Source of the DNA: Aeoliella mucimassa
GTDB taxonomy: Bacteria > Planctomycetota > Planctomycetia > Pirellulales > Lacipirellulaceae
Assembly: GCF_007748035.1 (NCBI RefSeq)
Contig: NZ_CP036278.1
Coordinates: forward strand, 1,116,001 to 1,180,000
Direction: 5' to 3'
Length of the DNA: 64,000 nucleotides
The position numbers and the translations under genes were made by a program. The notes under the pieces were generated by a model. The model saw only the letters and a list, made by a program, of their open reading frames with translations. It was not told where the DNA came from and did not search any database. Every line of letters begins with the position of its first letter. Positions within the stretch are counted from its first letter, which is position 1. Shown here piece by piece: positions 1 through 8,888 of this stretch.

Positions 1-975
1 GAATGTCAGCCGACCTTTGTCGAGCACACGCATCACGACCTTCTCGCCGAGCACGGTCGGCAGCGTCGAAATACGCAGGTCGACTTCTTTGCCGTCGACC
101 ACCACCTGGCAGCGACCATCCTGCGGCATGCGTTGCTCGGCAATATCGAGCTTGGCCATCACTTTCACACGGGAGACAATCGCCGGGTAAATGTCGCGCC
201 GAGGGCGGAGCATCTCGACCAACTGGCCATCGATGCGAAACCGCACCACGCCGAAGCTGCGGCCTGGCTCGATATGAATGTCGCTCGCGGTCTTGCGAAT
301 CGATTGCAGAATCAGGTAGTTCACCAGATTGATGACAGGGCTACCTTCCACCAGGTCTTGCACCGAAGCGATATCGACGCTGGTGATGTCGGTCTGCAGT
401 TCAACCGCATCGCTGTCCATGTCGGCCGTCACCGCGTCGACCGCGAAGTCGTCTTCGTAGCCACGCTTGAGCATCCGCTGGATCGAAGCCTGGAACGCGA
501 ACACCGGCTTCACCCGGAGGTCGGTCACGTGTTCGATGATGTCGATCTGATCGAGATCAAACGGATCGTGCATGGCGACGACCAACGTGTCGCGCACCCG
601 GAACAAAGCGAGGGCGAGCAGTCGTTCGGCCAGTTCACGAGGAATCAGTCGCACCGCTTCGGGATCCAGCAAGCCTTCACGCAGCCGAGCGGCCGGCACT
701 CGCAGCTGGGCTTCGATGTAGGGCAGCAGTTGCTCTTCGCTGACCGCACCCATTTCGAGCAAGGTCTCACCGAGCGGAAGCTGGCTATTGGCCTGTTCGG
801 CCAGCGCCTTTTCCAGCTCTTCCGGCTTCAGCAGATTGGCCCCAATCAGCTGCTGACCAAGCGGCCGGCGTACATTGCTGTGGGCAATCGCTTCGGGCGT
901 GGCTTCGCCATCCATCGGAGCGGTGAGTTCCGAAATGGAGCTAGGCGCGGCTTCGCGTGGGTAAGCAGTGCTCAT
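1..975 (-). CDS. PilB/GspE-type secretion ATPase, N-terminal part (cut by window edge)
   Basis: Assembly ATPase of a type IV pilus or type II secretion system, expected to act at the cytoplasmic face of the inner membrane. The frame is open from an ATG at 975 down to base 1, giving 325 residues with no stop. An MshEN/T2SSE-N-like region lies at about residues 38-150 (LGQQLIGANLL, LGETLLEMG, EEQLLPYIEAQL). The conserved start of the ATPase core follows (VNYLILQSIRKTASDIHIEPG, RISTLPTVLGEKVVMRVL). The Walker A and B motifs would lie beyond the left edge. The start overlaps the stop of the STAS gene as ATGA, so the two are probably translationally coupled in one minus-strand operon with a histidine kinase and response regulator. 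The nearby pseudopilin supports a secretion or pilus role. PilB and GspE cannot be separated from this part. Confidence 0.88.
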   Translation of the reverse strand, partial: MSTAYPREAAPSSISELTAPMDGEATPEAIAHSNVRRPLGQQLIGANLLKPEELEKALAEQANSQLPLGETLLEMGAVSEEQLLPYIEAQLRVPAARLREGLLDPEAVRLIPRELAERLLALALFRVRDTLVVAMHDPFDLDQIDIIEHVTDLRVKPVFAFQASIQRMLKRGYEDDFAVDAVTADMDSDAVELQTDITSVDIASVQDLVEGSPVINLVNYLILQSIRKTASDIHIEPGRSFGVVRFRIDGQLVEMLRPRRDIYPAIVSRVKVMAKLDIAEQRMPQDGRCQVVVDGKEVDLRISTLPTVLGEKVVMRVLDKGRLTF

Positions 976-1307
976 CGTGCAAAGCTCCCCACGCCTGCCT
1001 TGGCGTTGTCAAAGATCTCAAAACGTTTCTCAACCCCAGTCAGTCGCAGTACATCAGCCACCAATGGCGAAGGGCTGGCAAGTTTGATCGAACCACCAAC
1101 ATGGTTGATTAGATCGCAACAGTCGAGCAGCGATTCCAACCCAGCGCTGTCCACCAGTTGTACGTTCGTCAGGTCGAGCACCACCATCGGTGCACCGGCA
1201 GCAGCGACTGGTTCGATCGTGGTCGCCAGCTCAGCCGCTTGTTCGGCATTGAGTGTCCCCTCGAGGCACAGCACGTCGACCGCGCCTTGTGTTTCGCAGC
1301 GAATCAT
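972..1307 (-). CDS. STAS-domain protein (anti-sigma factor antagonist type)
   Basis: A single-domain STAS protein of 111 residues, the usual length for SpoIIAA/RsbV-type proteins. In such proteins a serine is phosphorylated by a partner-switching kinase to control binding to an anti-sigma or output protein. The conserved segment LVDSAGLESL places the candidate phospho-acceptor at Ser54, and VVLDLTNV before it forms the expected beta strand. The gene is joined by four-base overlaps to the histidine kinase upstream and to the PilB/GspE ATPase downstream. No RsbW-like kinase or PP2C lies in the same operon. The C-terminal histidine-kinase ATPase next door is not of the RsbW type, so the switching partner is unknown. 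Confidence 0.88.
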   Translation of the reverse strand: MIRCETQGAVDVLCLEGTLNAEQAAELATTIEPVAAAGAPMVVLDLTNVQLVDSAGLESLLDCCDLINHVGGSIKLASPSPLVADVLRLTGVEKRFEIFDNAKAGVGSFAR

Positions 1308-3166
1308 AGTCGGGCCTCCTGGTAGAGCGGAAGCGAGACCGTGAACGTGCTACCGACATCCACTGCGGACTTCACCGTGATTTCACCACCATGCAGGCGG
1401 ACAATCTCGTTGGCCAACGCCAGCCCTAAGCCGGTACCGGTTTCTTTCTGGACCCGAGGATCTTTGCTGCGGAAGAACTTCTCGAAGACGTGCGGCAATT
1501 CGCTGGTCGGAATGCCAACCCCAGTGTCTTCGACACTTACGGTTAAATGGTTGTCGGCCTTGTTTACGATCAGCCCAACACGGCCCCCTTCGGGCGTATA
1601 TTTCGAAGCGTTGCCCAGCAGATTCACTAGCATCGTGGCCACTTTGTCTTTGTCTAAGTGGGCTTCGCCGAGTTTCTCGGGCAGGTCGACCCCCAGTTCT
1701 TGCGACTTCGAGCTGGTGAGTGGCCTCACTTTTTCCACTACCTCTTCGAACAACCGTTCGAGGTGGACGTTTTGGCGATTGATCGACAGCGAGCCAACTT
1801 CCATGCTGCTTACGCTCAGCAGGTCGTCTACAAAACGGGCCAACCGCGTTGCTTCGCTGTTAATGGTATTGCAGAACTCTTTTTGCTGCTCGATGTCAAC
1901 GTCTTCCATCAAGGCCAGCGTTTCGGAATAGGCTTTGATGTTGGCCAGCGGCGTACGCAGTTCATGCGTCGCCGAATCGATGAACTGACCGCGCATTTCC
2001 TCGGCAAGCTTCTGTTGGGTGACGTCGCGAATCGACCATAGATGGCCATCCGAACCCTCTTTCACCGGTTGTCGTTCCACCCGCAGCACTCGCTGGCGCT
2101 GACCGCTGGTGCGAGTGAACTCGGCACGCGCGGAGCGTTCGGGGCTCACGTCGAGCAGTTTGCCGAGTTCATCGACGTTGTCGATATGCCCTGCGAGATA
2201 GTCGCGAATCGGACACCCAGTCGGGCTATCGGTCGAACTCGTCGTGCCGAGCAAAGCATCGAGCGCGCGGTTCGCGAACTGAATGCTCCCTTCGGCATCG
2301 GTGTAAGCAAAGCCTTCGACCATGTGATCGAGCACTTGCAGCGAGTCACGCTGCTTGCGTCCCTGGATGGCGTTAGCCACTCGCTCCGCAATGGATTGTT
2401 TGGGATGGTCGGGTTGCTGGTGTTGCAATGCGTCGACGATGCGGTTCCAGCCAACGCTAATCGAACAACTCGCAGGCAGCTTTGTAAGAGGTGGCAAGGT
2501 GCCGGTGTTCGACACGCTAGCTTCGCGGAGTTGCCGGTCGACTTGTTCCAAGGGACCTGTCATGCGGCGAATCACAAAAGCCCCGGCGGCAATCATGGCC
2601 AACGGAACGAGGATCGCTGGCGGAGCTACCTCGGCGGCTGCTTTCGCGGTCGACCAGAAGTCGGGGCCTGGGGTAGCCATCCAGAGCGTGCCGAAGGTCT
2701 CGCCTTGCACCTCTAGCGGCACGTGCATGTTGAGCACTGTTTGAGCGTCGGCGGTCTGGGACTTAGTGGCCGTTACCGCGCCCCAGCGTAGCTGCTCGCC
2801 AATAGGCGGCTCTTGTTCCAGTCCAACCTTCCCAGGGTCAGTGTGGGCGATAATTTGATTCTTGGCGTCGGTGATCGCGCACCATTGAATCTGATGAGCC
2901 TTCGAAGTGCGATCGACCAGATCGGGCAATCCAGAGGCTCCTTGCCGCAAGTAGACGATTTCGGCTTCGGCCGCGGTTTGCCCCAGAACGAGCAAGCTGC
3001 GGTTTTCGTTGCGATGAGACAGCACCGAGTAAACCGCGTACACCACCCCTAGTGATAGCCAGGTAATGGCTACCATGCAAAACAACAGGTAGCAGGAGAC
3101 TACCTGTCGCGGAAAGCCAAGTTGGAGTGATCGGCGAAACAAAGTGGGACTCTTCCCTCGAAACAA
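1304..3166 (-). CDS. Membrane sensor histidine kinase (HAMP-PAS-HisKA-HATPase)
   Basis: A 620-residue transmembrane histidine kinase. Hydrophobic segments at about residues 22-47 and 183-200 flank a periplasmic sensor region of about 130 residues. A HAMP-like stretch follows, then a PAS-like domain (about 275-385), the dimerisation domain with phospho-acceptor His401 in SATHELRTPL, and a HATPase domain with N box (NLLGNASKYT), G1 (DTGVGIP), F box (FEKFFR) and G2 (GTGLGLAL). The response regulator ends 40 bases upstream and is the likely partner. Downstream the gene overlaps the STAS gene by four bases. The signal sensed is not visible. The operon suggests it controls the adjoining secretion or pilus ATPase, which is inference. 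Confidence 0.93.
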   Translation of the reverse strand: MFRGKSPTLFRRSLQLGFPRQVVSCYLLFCMVAITWLSLGVVYAVYSVLSHRNENRSLLVLGQTAAEAEIVYLRQGASGLPDLVDRTSKAHQIQWCAITDAKNQIIAHTDPGKVGLEQEPPIGEQLRWGAVTATKSQTADAQTVLNMHVPLEVQGETFGTLWMATPGPDFWSTAKAAAEVAPPAILVPLAMIAAGAFVIRRMTGPLEQVDRQLREASVSNTGTLPPLTKLPASCSISVGWNRIVDALQHQQPDHPKQSIAERVANAIQGRKQRDSLQVLDHMVEGFAYTDAEGSIQFANRALDALLGTTSSTDSPTGCPIRDYLAGHIDNVDELGKLLDVSPERSARAEFTRTSGQRQRVLRVERQPVKEGSDGHLWSIRDVTQQKLAEEMRGQFIDSATHELRTPLANIKAYSETLALMEDVDIEQQKEFCNTINSEATRLARFVDDLLSVSSMEVGSLSINRQNVHLERLFEEVVEKVRPLTSSKSQELGVDLPEKLGEAHLDKDKVATMLVNLLGNASKYTPEGGRVGLIVNKADNHLTVSVEDTGVGIPTSELPHVFEKFFRSKDPRVQKETGTGLGLALANEIVRLHGGEITVKSAVDVGSTFTVSLPLYQEARL

Positions 3167-3206
3167 TTCACATATGTCGCTTGTGGCGGCACGAAAGGCA
3201 TCAAAC

Positions 3207-3599
3207 TCAGACGGTTGCTTTTGCCGCTAGTAGTTCCTGTACTTTCTTCAGTACCTGCGACGGGCTAAACGGCTTCGAAAACGTTGCTGCAATACCGAGT
3301 TCCGCACATAGCTGAGGTAACTCTAGCTCCATTCCTTTGGCGGTAAGCAATACAATCGGGGTATGCTCATACCGATCCAAGCTACGCAGGTTGGTGCAGA
3401 GTTCCACGCCGGTCATGTACGGCATTTGCTGATCGGTAAGCACAATGTCGAAGTCCTCCGCTTGGGCGTGTTGCCAAGCTTGGGCTCCGTCGCTGGCTTG
3501 TGTCACCGCGTAGCCGGCGCGTGCCAGGGTAAACTCGAGCACTCGCAGCAACGCGGCATTGTCCTCGGCGATCAGCACTTTTGAGGCAGTATTTTCCAT
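3207..3599 (-). CDS. Single-domain response regulator (CheY-like)
   Basis: A stand-alone receiver domain of 130 residues without an output domain. The acidic pair Glu12/Asp13 (AEDN), phospho-acceptor Asp56 (VLTDQQMP), Thr86 (LLTAKG) and Lys109 (FSKPF) are all present, so it should be phosphorylatable. It is the first gene of the minus-strand operon with the histidine kinase, STAS protein and PilB/GspE ATPase. Without an output domain it probably acts by protein contact or as a phospho-relay intermediate. Confidence 0.92.
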   Translation of the reverse strand: MENTASKVLIAEDNAALLRVLEFTLARAGYAVTQASDGAQAWQHAQAEDFDIVLTDQQMPYMTGVELCTNLRSLDRYEHTPIVLLTAKGMELELPQLCAELGIAATFSKPFSPSQVLKKVQELLAAKATV

Positions 3600-3949
3600 C
3601 GCTCTAATATGGGTTACAGCTAGCTGTCAGGCTGCGCAACACTTGGCGCATCGCCTACCGTGTAACTCATCGGCCCCCTACGACTGGTAACTTCCCTACA
3701 ACCGTTCCAGCCGGCAGATGCTAGTTAATCGGGAGTTCTTGCGTAATCTGTGGATGCTGCTTGAATCGCCTGACTTGCCAGTCGGTGCTTGGCTGGCATA
3801 TTGCCGCATGCGCTGAGTCAGTTTAGGTAGACTGGTGAGCTACTCGAAGAAGTTGCATGCTAGCAGATTGCTGCCCGATCAGAATTCGAGCGCCAGCGCA
3901 AACCCGCTCGCCTGCCCCCTCGGTGAGTCCAAGGTGGGAGCGAGTATGG
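3600..3949 (-). other. Intergenic region between pseudopilin and response regulator
   Basis: About 350 bases lie between the stop of the pseudopilin gene and the start of the response regulator, both on the minus strand. I see no convincing coding frame, RNA gene or strong hairpin. The promoter of the response-regulator operon should lie here, but no clear -35/-10 pair stands out. Confidence 0.5.
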
Positions 3950-4363
3950 TTAGTACGAGCTGTAAGCTGTGGAGCTCGAGTCGGTAGCCGAGGTATTCGG
4001 GAAGAAGGCACCAGTGCTGGTGTTGAATCTCCAACCTTGAGTGCCGTTAGGTACGTCGCTGGTACCGGTAGCGATCTCGTTGTTCTTGTTTCCGACCGGG
4101 CAGCTGGGGAATTCGCCGCGCAGGTAGGGTTCCAGATCGGAGTGGAAATTCGCAGTGCTCGACGAGTCGGGCAGCTCACCGCCATTCTGGGCGGCGTACA
4201 TTTCAATCGCGTTGCGAACTACAGACAGTGTTTGTTTCAAACTGTTTTCGGTGGCATCGGCCGATGTATTCAGGAACTTGGGGGCGGCAATACCTGCCAG
4301 GATCCCCAGGATCATGATCACGACCACCAGTTCTACGAGCGTAAAGCCCTTCTTCTTGTCCAT
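3950..4363 (-). CDS. Type II secretion major pseudopilin, GspG-like
   Basis: A prepilin-like protein of 137 residues. The start chosen is the ATG at 4363, giving MDKKKGFTLVELVVV: a short basic leader, prepilin-peptidase cleavage after Gly6, and Glu5 of the mature protein, followed by the usual hydrophobic helix. The upstream GAGAGGAAG is a good ribosome site for this ATG; a longer frame from 4414 would bury the leader. The body has the GspG-type pattern (TLSVVRNAIEMYAAQNGG, then FPSCPVGN and a Ser/Thr-rich tail). Such proteins form the pseudopilus of type II secretion systems. The PilB/GspE ATPase about 3 kb downstream on the same strand fits the same apparatus. Confidence 0.88.
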   Translation of the reverse strand: MDKKKGFTLVELVVVIMILGILAGIAAPKFLNTSADATENSLKQTLSVVRNAIEMYAAQNGGELPDSSSTANFHSDLEPYLRGEFPSCPVGNKNNEIATGTSDVPNGTQGWRFNTSTGAFFPNTSATDSSSTAYSSY

Positions 4364-4657
4364 GGTATGAACTTCCTCTCGACGCCTTATACCTAGGGAA
4401 CATGCATCTATCACGTTGATGCAAGCTGGCTAAATACACCCACGTAGCAATTTGAAAACAGCCAGCTTGTCCTTGATTTCTTCAAGCTTAGGTTGCAGGA
4501 ATGTCTCAGGAAGTTTTATGAAATAAAAAAATGAGATTCTGTTGTAACGGTTCTGCGGGATTCCGAAGGGTAGCGAAGTCGCTTGGTGTTCAATCGATCA
4601 ACAATGCGGTCTTTTGCAATTGACCTACGCCATTACTAGCCTATTTTTTGGTATCCA

Positions 4658-6331
4658 GTGAAGGTGACAGATTTACTAATCGCTTTCGGTTGGATGGGGG
4701 GGAGCTGTTTTCGATTGGCCTTGGTTACCCATATGTACGTTGCTCCCTGCAATCAAGTAGACGACTCCGTGTGCGTAGTGCGCCAGCAGATGTTGGTTTC
4801 GCTGCTCGACACGTTTGATACCGACTTTCGACTAGTCGCGTCGACCGATCTCGACGACTGGCGGTACTTGGCCACCGACGAGTTGGTGGTCATCAATGAC
4901 GCGCAAGTGGAACCAGAAGTCTCGGCCATTTGCGAGAGCATTCTGCAATCGCAAGAGCCGGTTGTTACCCCCTCGACTATCGGCGACGGGTGGCTCGTCG
5001 CGATACCACTACCGAACGACGTCGGTGGTATGCAAGTCGCCGTAGCGAGTATTGAGGGACAAGACCCTGAGATGCTCCGTCGGCTGGCAAAGCTCTGGTG
5101 TTCGTCGAGGCAGTATCAGCATCAAGTCGACAAATACGCTCAGGAATGCGAGCAGCTCACCGAGATTTTGAGCGAAGGACTCGAGGAGCTAACGTTCTTG
5201 CGGTCGATGGTCGCGTTTCTCGATATGTCGGATCATACGCACGATCTAACTTCGCTGGCCGAATCGACCTTTCCGCTGCTAAACGACAACATGCACGCCG
5301 ATTGTCTGGCGTTGCTGCTGACTCCCGAAGGTTTGGGGCCACTGCGAGCAGTACCTGCCCTCGTGTGGGGGCCTAAGCCAGTGGATGGTCATTTGCTAAG
5401 TCGTGTCGTCGAGTTGTTTGGCCAGTCTTATTGTGATCAGCCAGTGGTGAAGAACCACATTCATCGCTTGCCTGAAGCCAGCGAACTAAATGGCGTTCGC
5501 GACTTTATTCTTACTCCGATTAAATCAGGTAGTACACACTACGGCTGGATGCTGGCCGCGAATCGCCAGCTGCCGGAAGGATTCGATCCAAGTAGCGACT
5601 GGGAGCTGAGTCACTACGAGTTCGGCACCAGCGAAGCCTCGCTACTATGTACCACGGTCTCCATTCTTGCGACGCACGCGAGCAACTGCGATTTGTTCCA
5701 AGAGAAAGAGCAAATGCTGGTAAACGTGGTGCGGTCGCTTGTGTCGGCGCTCGATGCCAAGGATCAATACACCTGTGGCCATAGCGAACGTGTTGCCTTG
5801 TACGCTAAGGTGCTCGCCGAACGGGTGGGCTACGACGAAGAAGCCTGCGAACGTATTTATATGACCGGACTGCTTCACGACGTTGGCAAAATCGGCGTGA
5901 GCGACGCGGTGTTGAAGAAGCCAGGCCGTTTGACCGACGAGGAGTTCGCCGAAATCAAGCGACATCCGGATGAAGGCTGGTCGATTCTTCAAGACCTTGC
6001 ACAGTTAAAGTACGTGCTTCCAGGTGTGTTGCACCATCATGAAGAAGTCGATGGCTCTGGCTATCCCGATGGGCTGTCAGGAGACAAAATACCGCTAGAT
6101 GGGCGGATTCTTGCCATCGTCGACGCCTGGGATGCGATGACCAGCGATCGTCCCTACCGCAATGGTATGCCGACGCAAAAGGCACTGAGCATTCTCGAAG
6201 AAGGTGCTGGATCACAGTGGGATTCGCAACTCGTTCAGGCGTTCCTCGAAGTGATCGACCGAATTGAATTGATTCGCAACACCTATCGACTACATGAACG
6301 CCCCATCCGAAAAATGGGATGCGGCATCTGA
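4658..6331 (+). CDS. HD-GYP domain protein (putative cyclic-di-GMP phosphodiesterase)
   Basis: A protein of up to 557 residues with a C-terminal HD-GYP domain. The metal-binding pair occurs in LLHDVGKIGV (about residue 407) and the signature follows in HHHEEVDGSGYPDG (about 458-471), with the usual IVDAWDAMTSDRPYR afterwards. Family members hydrolyse c-di-GMP. The N-terminal 340 residues look like a divergent GAF-type sensor region and I do not recognise a receiver domain. The start is uncertain: the GTG at 4658 has no obvious ribosome site, and the ATG at 4733 (MYVAPCNQ) is a reasonable alternative. The gene converges on the PP2C gene with 42 bases between them. Confidence 0.9.
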   Translation: MKVTDLLIAFGWMGGSCFRLALVTHMYVAPCNQVDDSVCVVRQQMLVSLLDTFDTDFRLVASTDLDDWRYLATDELVVINDAQVEPEVSAICESILQSQEPVVTPSTIGDGWLVAIPLPNDVGGMQVAVASIEGQDPEMLRRLAKLWCSSRQYQHQVDKYAQECEQLTEILSEGLEELTFLRSMVAFLDMSDHTHDLTSLAESTFPLLNDNMHADCLALLLTPEGLGPLRAVPALVWGPKPVDGHLLSRVVELFGQSYCDQPVVKNHIHRLPEASELNGVRDFILTPIKSGSTHYGWMLAANRQLPEGFDPSSDWELSHYEFGTSEASLLCTTVSILATHASNCDLFQEKEQMLVNVVRSLVSALDAKDQYTCGHSERVALYAKVLAERVGYDEEACERIYMTGLLHDVGKIGVSDAVLKKPGRLTDEEFAEIKRHPDEGWSILQDLAQLKYVLPGVLHHHEEVDGSGYPDGLSGDKIPLDGRILAIVDAWDAMTSDRPYRNGMPTQKALSILEEGAGSQWDSQLVQAFLEVIDRIELIRNTYRLHERPIRKMGCGI

Positions 6332-6373
6332 CGCACGTCCCTTGCTGTCGAAGAGCTATCGACTAGCCGAACG

Positions 6374-7231
6374 CTACCGGCACACAACAATCGTCAGGTC
6401 GTCGGCCTTCGACGGCATCCCTTCCTTCGGTTCGATCATTCGCTCCCGAGCCAGGGCTCGCAGTGCTTCGCAGGCCTTGGCGACCGGGCCTTTGCGGGCG
6501 ATGCTAATGATCTCCTTGGAGTGAAGATTATCGAACAGCCCGTCGCTGGCGAGCACCAACGTATCGCGTTGAGCGAAGCGGGTTTCCGAGCCAATCTCAA
6601 TCCGCAGATTCGCATCTCCCACGACGTTTGAGACGAGATGCCGTTCCTCGTGATGCATCGCATCGTTCGCGTCGAGCAGGCCTGCTTCCACCCCATAGCC
6701 GACAGGGGAGTGGGCCATTGTTTCGAGTTTCAGCTTCCCCCGCCCACCGAAGAGCAAGATGCCTGAATCGCCGACATGATAGGTGCGGATGGTCGAGTTG
6801 GTGACTTCGGCAATGGCGAGCGTCGTCGCGGCCCCGCGTCCGAGTTCCAGCACGTCGCGATTAGCGGCTTCGATGCCGTTGAGGATCGCCGACCGCAGCA
6901 TCACATGCTCGGGATCAGCCTGGCTCATGGCCAGGCGTATGCGGCGCACCGCCAGGGCCGAGGCTTCCTCGCCGAGGGCGGAGCCTCCCAGGCCGTCGGC
7001 CACGACCAGCACGGCCGCGTCGTCGCCCCAGGGCAGCAGGGCTGCGGAGTCTTCGTTGGCGGTTTCCTTGGTCGGCGAGCGCTGCGAGACCATGGCGACC
7101 ATGCGATCGGACAATGGCATCTCAACCGGCGCGTCCATGTTGGATGCCGTCAGCAGCTTTGCGCGAGGCATCACCCGGGCGTCAGCCTCCGCTACCGCTA
7201 CCGAATTGTTTTCAGTGCCTTCGTGCACCAT
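6374..7231 (-). CDS. PP2C-family Ser/Thr protein phosphatase
   Basis: A 285-residue PP2C (PPM) phosphatase. Metal-binding motifs are visible: ANEDSAALL near residue 60, VVADGLGG near 80, GDSGILLF, LASDGLFDN and the final ADDLTIVV. It begins 34 bases inside the 3' end of the zinc-ribbon kinase gene, so the two are almost certainly co-transcribed and probably form a phosphorylation/dephosphorylation pair. The first about 35 residues are not conserved PP2C, and ATGs slightly downstream are possible starts. Kinase-PP2C pairs are common, but this kinase partner is unusual. Confidence 0.93.
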   Translation of the reverse strand: MVHEGTENNSVAVAEADARVMPRAKLLTASNMDAPVEMPLSDRMVAMVSQRSPTKETANEDSAALLPWGDDAAVLVVADGLGGSALGEEASALAVRRIRLAMSQADPEHVMLRSAILNGIEAANRDVLELGRGAATTLAIAEVTNSTIRTYHVGDSGILLFGGRGKLKLETMAHSPVGYGVEAGLLDANDAMHHEERHLVSNVVGDANLRIEIGSETRFAQRDTLVLASDGLFDNLHSKEIISIARKGPVAKACEALRALARERMIEPKEGMPSKADDLTIVVCR

Positions 7232-8499
7232 GGACAGTAACTCCAGTGATCACCCGCCACGCCCCAGCCACATCGCTGGCAAGTCTGGCCCGATCCGTGT
7301 AGCTGCCAACGGCGTCGTACTTTCGTCTGACACCAGGGGCAGTACCGCATGAACGGCATCAGTAGTTTACGTTCGCATTTGGCATTCGTACACTTTGCCG
7401 TGTAGCGCTTGTCCGAATATTGTCGCTCGGACGAAGGTTCGAAGCCAGGGCCGTAGCACCAAGGGCAATAAACCCAGTCGAGCTTCATGCCACGATGGCA
7501 ACGGGGGCAGCATTGGGGATACTTTGTATCGTCATTATGCTTTTTGCGTTTTTTGCCGCACCAAGGACAGGCGTGCATCGATTCGGAGACAGGACCGCTA
7601 CATTTGTCGCATTCGTATTTAGCCTCTAATTCGGCCCCGTAGAGTTTGAGGAACTCTTTGCGCTGCACCGCTCGCCAGTCGAGGGCCCGCGAGGTCTTGC
7701 CGGTTGGTGTCTTCGCACTGGTGGCCTTCAGCGCTCGCGAGCGAACCGAGTCGTAAGCGTGCTCGAACTGCACTGCGTCGCGGAAACGTCGCCGGGCGTC
7801 CGATTCCATGGCTCGCTGCAGCACCGAGATGAAGTCGGGATGCACCTTCGCCCGCAGGCGGTCGTACCCTTCTAGCGGCCACTCGTAGGGGAAGCTTGGT
7901 AGCCGCCCGGTGAGCATGCGATAGATCGTGATGCCGAGCGAGAAGACGTCGGACCGCGGCGATACCTGCCCCATCGCTTGTTCCGGCGCTACGTACCCTA
8001 GCGTGCCCGCTCCCGAACCTTTGAGCGTATGCTGGGCAACGCGAGCGATGCCGAAGTCGGTGAGCCGAATCTGGTGCCCAGGGAAGATCAGGAAGTTGTC
8101 AGGCTTGATATCGCAGTGCACCACTCGCTCGCTATGAGCGTAGGCCACCGCGGCAATCATCTGATCGGCGTAGTCGAGCGCAATGCTCGGCGACAACCGT
8201 CGCGACAACCGGTCGTCGAGGCTCATATCGCCCAGCGCGGTGATGATCACAAACTTGCCATCGATGTAATCGGCGTACTTCAGCGGCAAGATGTTCGGGT
8301 GGTCGAGTCGGGCGACCAGGCGAACTTCCTGCCGGAACTCGTCGAGCATGTTCGAGCTGATCAGATGCTCGTACGGCATCTTGATCGCAACCCGAATGCC
8401 CTCAATGGTGTCCCGCGCTTGATACACTATGGCGAATCCCCCTTCGGCGATTTTCCGCTCAATGATGTATTTTCCAAATCGCTGACGGGCGCGAAACAT
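7198..8499 (-). CDS. Ser/Thr protein kinase with C-terminal zinc-ribbon array
   Basis: A 433-residue soluble protein. The kinase domain (about 8-265) has a glycine loop (IAEGGFAIVY), catalytic Lys40 (VAIKMP), a catalytic loop reading HCDIKPDN with Asp130, DFG at 148-150, and APEQ. The Arg of the usual HRD is replaced by Cys129, so it is a non-RD kinase that may not need activation-loop phosphorylation. From about residue 300 there are repeated CxxC pairs, four of them CPWC (CDKC..CPWC, CPRC..CPWC, CTNAKC..CPWC, CQRC..CPWC), suggesting four zinc ribbons. No membrane segment follows the kinase, unlike most bacterial members. The PP2C gene overlaps its 3' end. The ribbons could bind nucleic acid, ribosome or protein partners. 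Confidence 0.92.
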   Translation of the reverse strand: MFRARQRFGKYIIERKIAEGGFAIVYQARDTIEGIRVAIKMPYEHLISSNMLDEFRQEVRLVARLDHPNILPLKYADYIDGKFVIITALGDMSLDDRLSRRLSPSIALDYADQMIAAVAYAHSERVVHCDIKPDNFLIFPGHQIRLTDFGIARVAQHTLKGSGAGTLGYVAPEQAMGQVSPRSDVFSLGITIYRMLTGRLPSFPYEWPLEGYDRLRAKVHPDFISVLQRAMESDARRRFRDAVQFEHAYDSVRSRALKATSAKTPTGKTSRALDWRAVQRKEFLKLYGAELEAKYECDKCSGPVSESMHACPWCGKKRKKHNDDTKYPQCCPRCHRGMKLDWVYCPWCYGPGFEPSSERQYSDKRYTAKCTNAKCERKLLMPFMRYCPWCQTKVRRRWQLHGSGQTCQRCGWGVAGDHWSYCPWCTKALKTIR

Positions 8500-8888
8500 A
8501 GTGATTTAGGTCTCTGAAGCGGCACACAACAACCAAGTTGCCACCTCGCAGGTAGCTGTTCGATTGAGGGGCGAAGTTGTGGAGGCCGGGGAATAACGAG
8601 TGGGTAAGTTCAGTGTCGGCAGTCGTTTACGAGCAACAGCACCAATCCGCCGCTGATGGGTAGCTTATCTTACATAGTATCGCCAAAACCCCCAAATAAA
8701 GGGAGACGTGTCTGGATTGCGGGCGAAGTTCGCGACGATTTTCGCTGAACCGATGGCTGCTTGCTTTCGTAGTATCAAAACTGACCGATCCCTTGGCTGC
8801 GATAGCATTCGTTTCGTTTGGACTTGGGATTGGTGGGCAGCGGTGCTACAACCACCAGCGTCGCTTTTTCCTCTAGTCGAGAACTGCA
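8500..8888. other. Divergent intergenic region between kinase and Cys-rich genes
   Basis: About 390 bases separate the minus-strand kinase gene from the plus-strand Cys-rich gene. It should hold both promoters. I see no convincing coding frame, hairpin or repeat and cannot place promoter elements with confidence. Confidence 0.45.

Noticed and set aside
133-1344. A 403-codon plus-strand open frame opposite the PilB/GspE and STAS genes
   Set aside because: The minus strand gives clear family motifs; the plus-strand translation has no recognisable pattern and mirrors the codon bias of the opposite genes.
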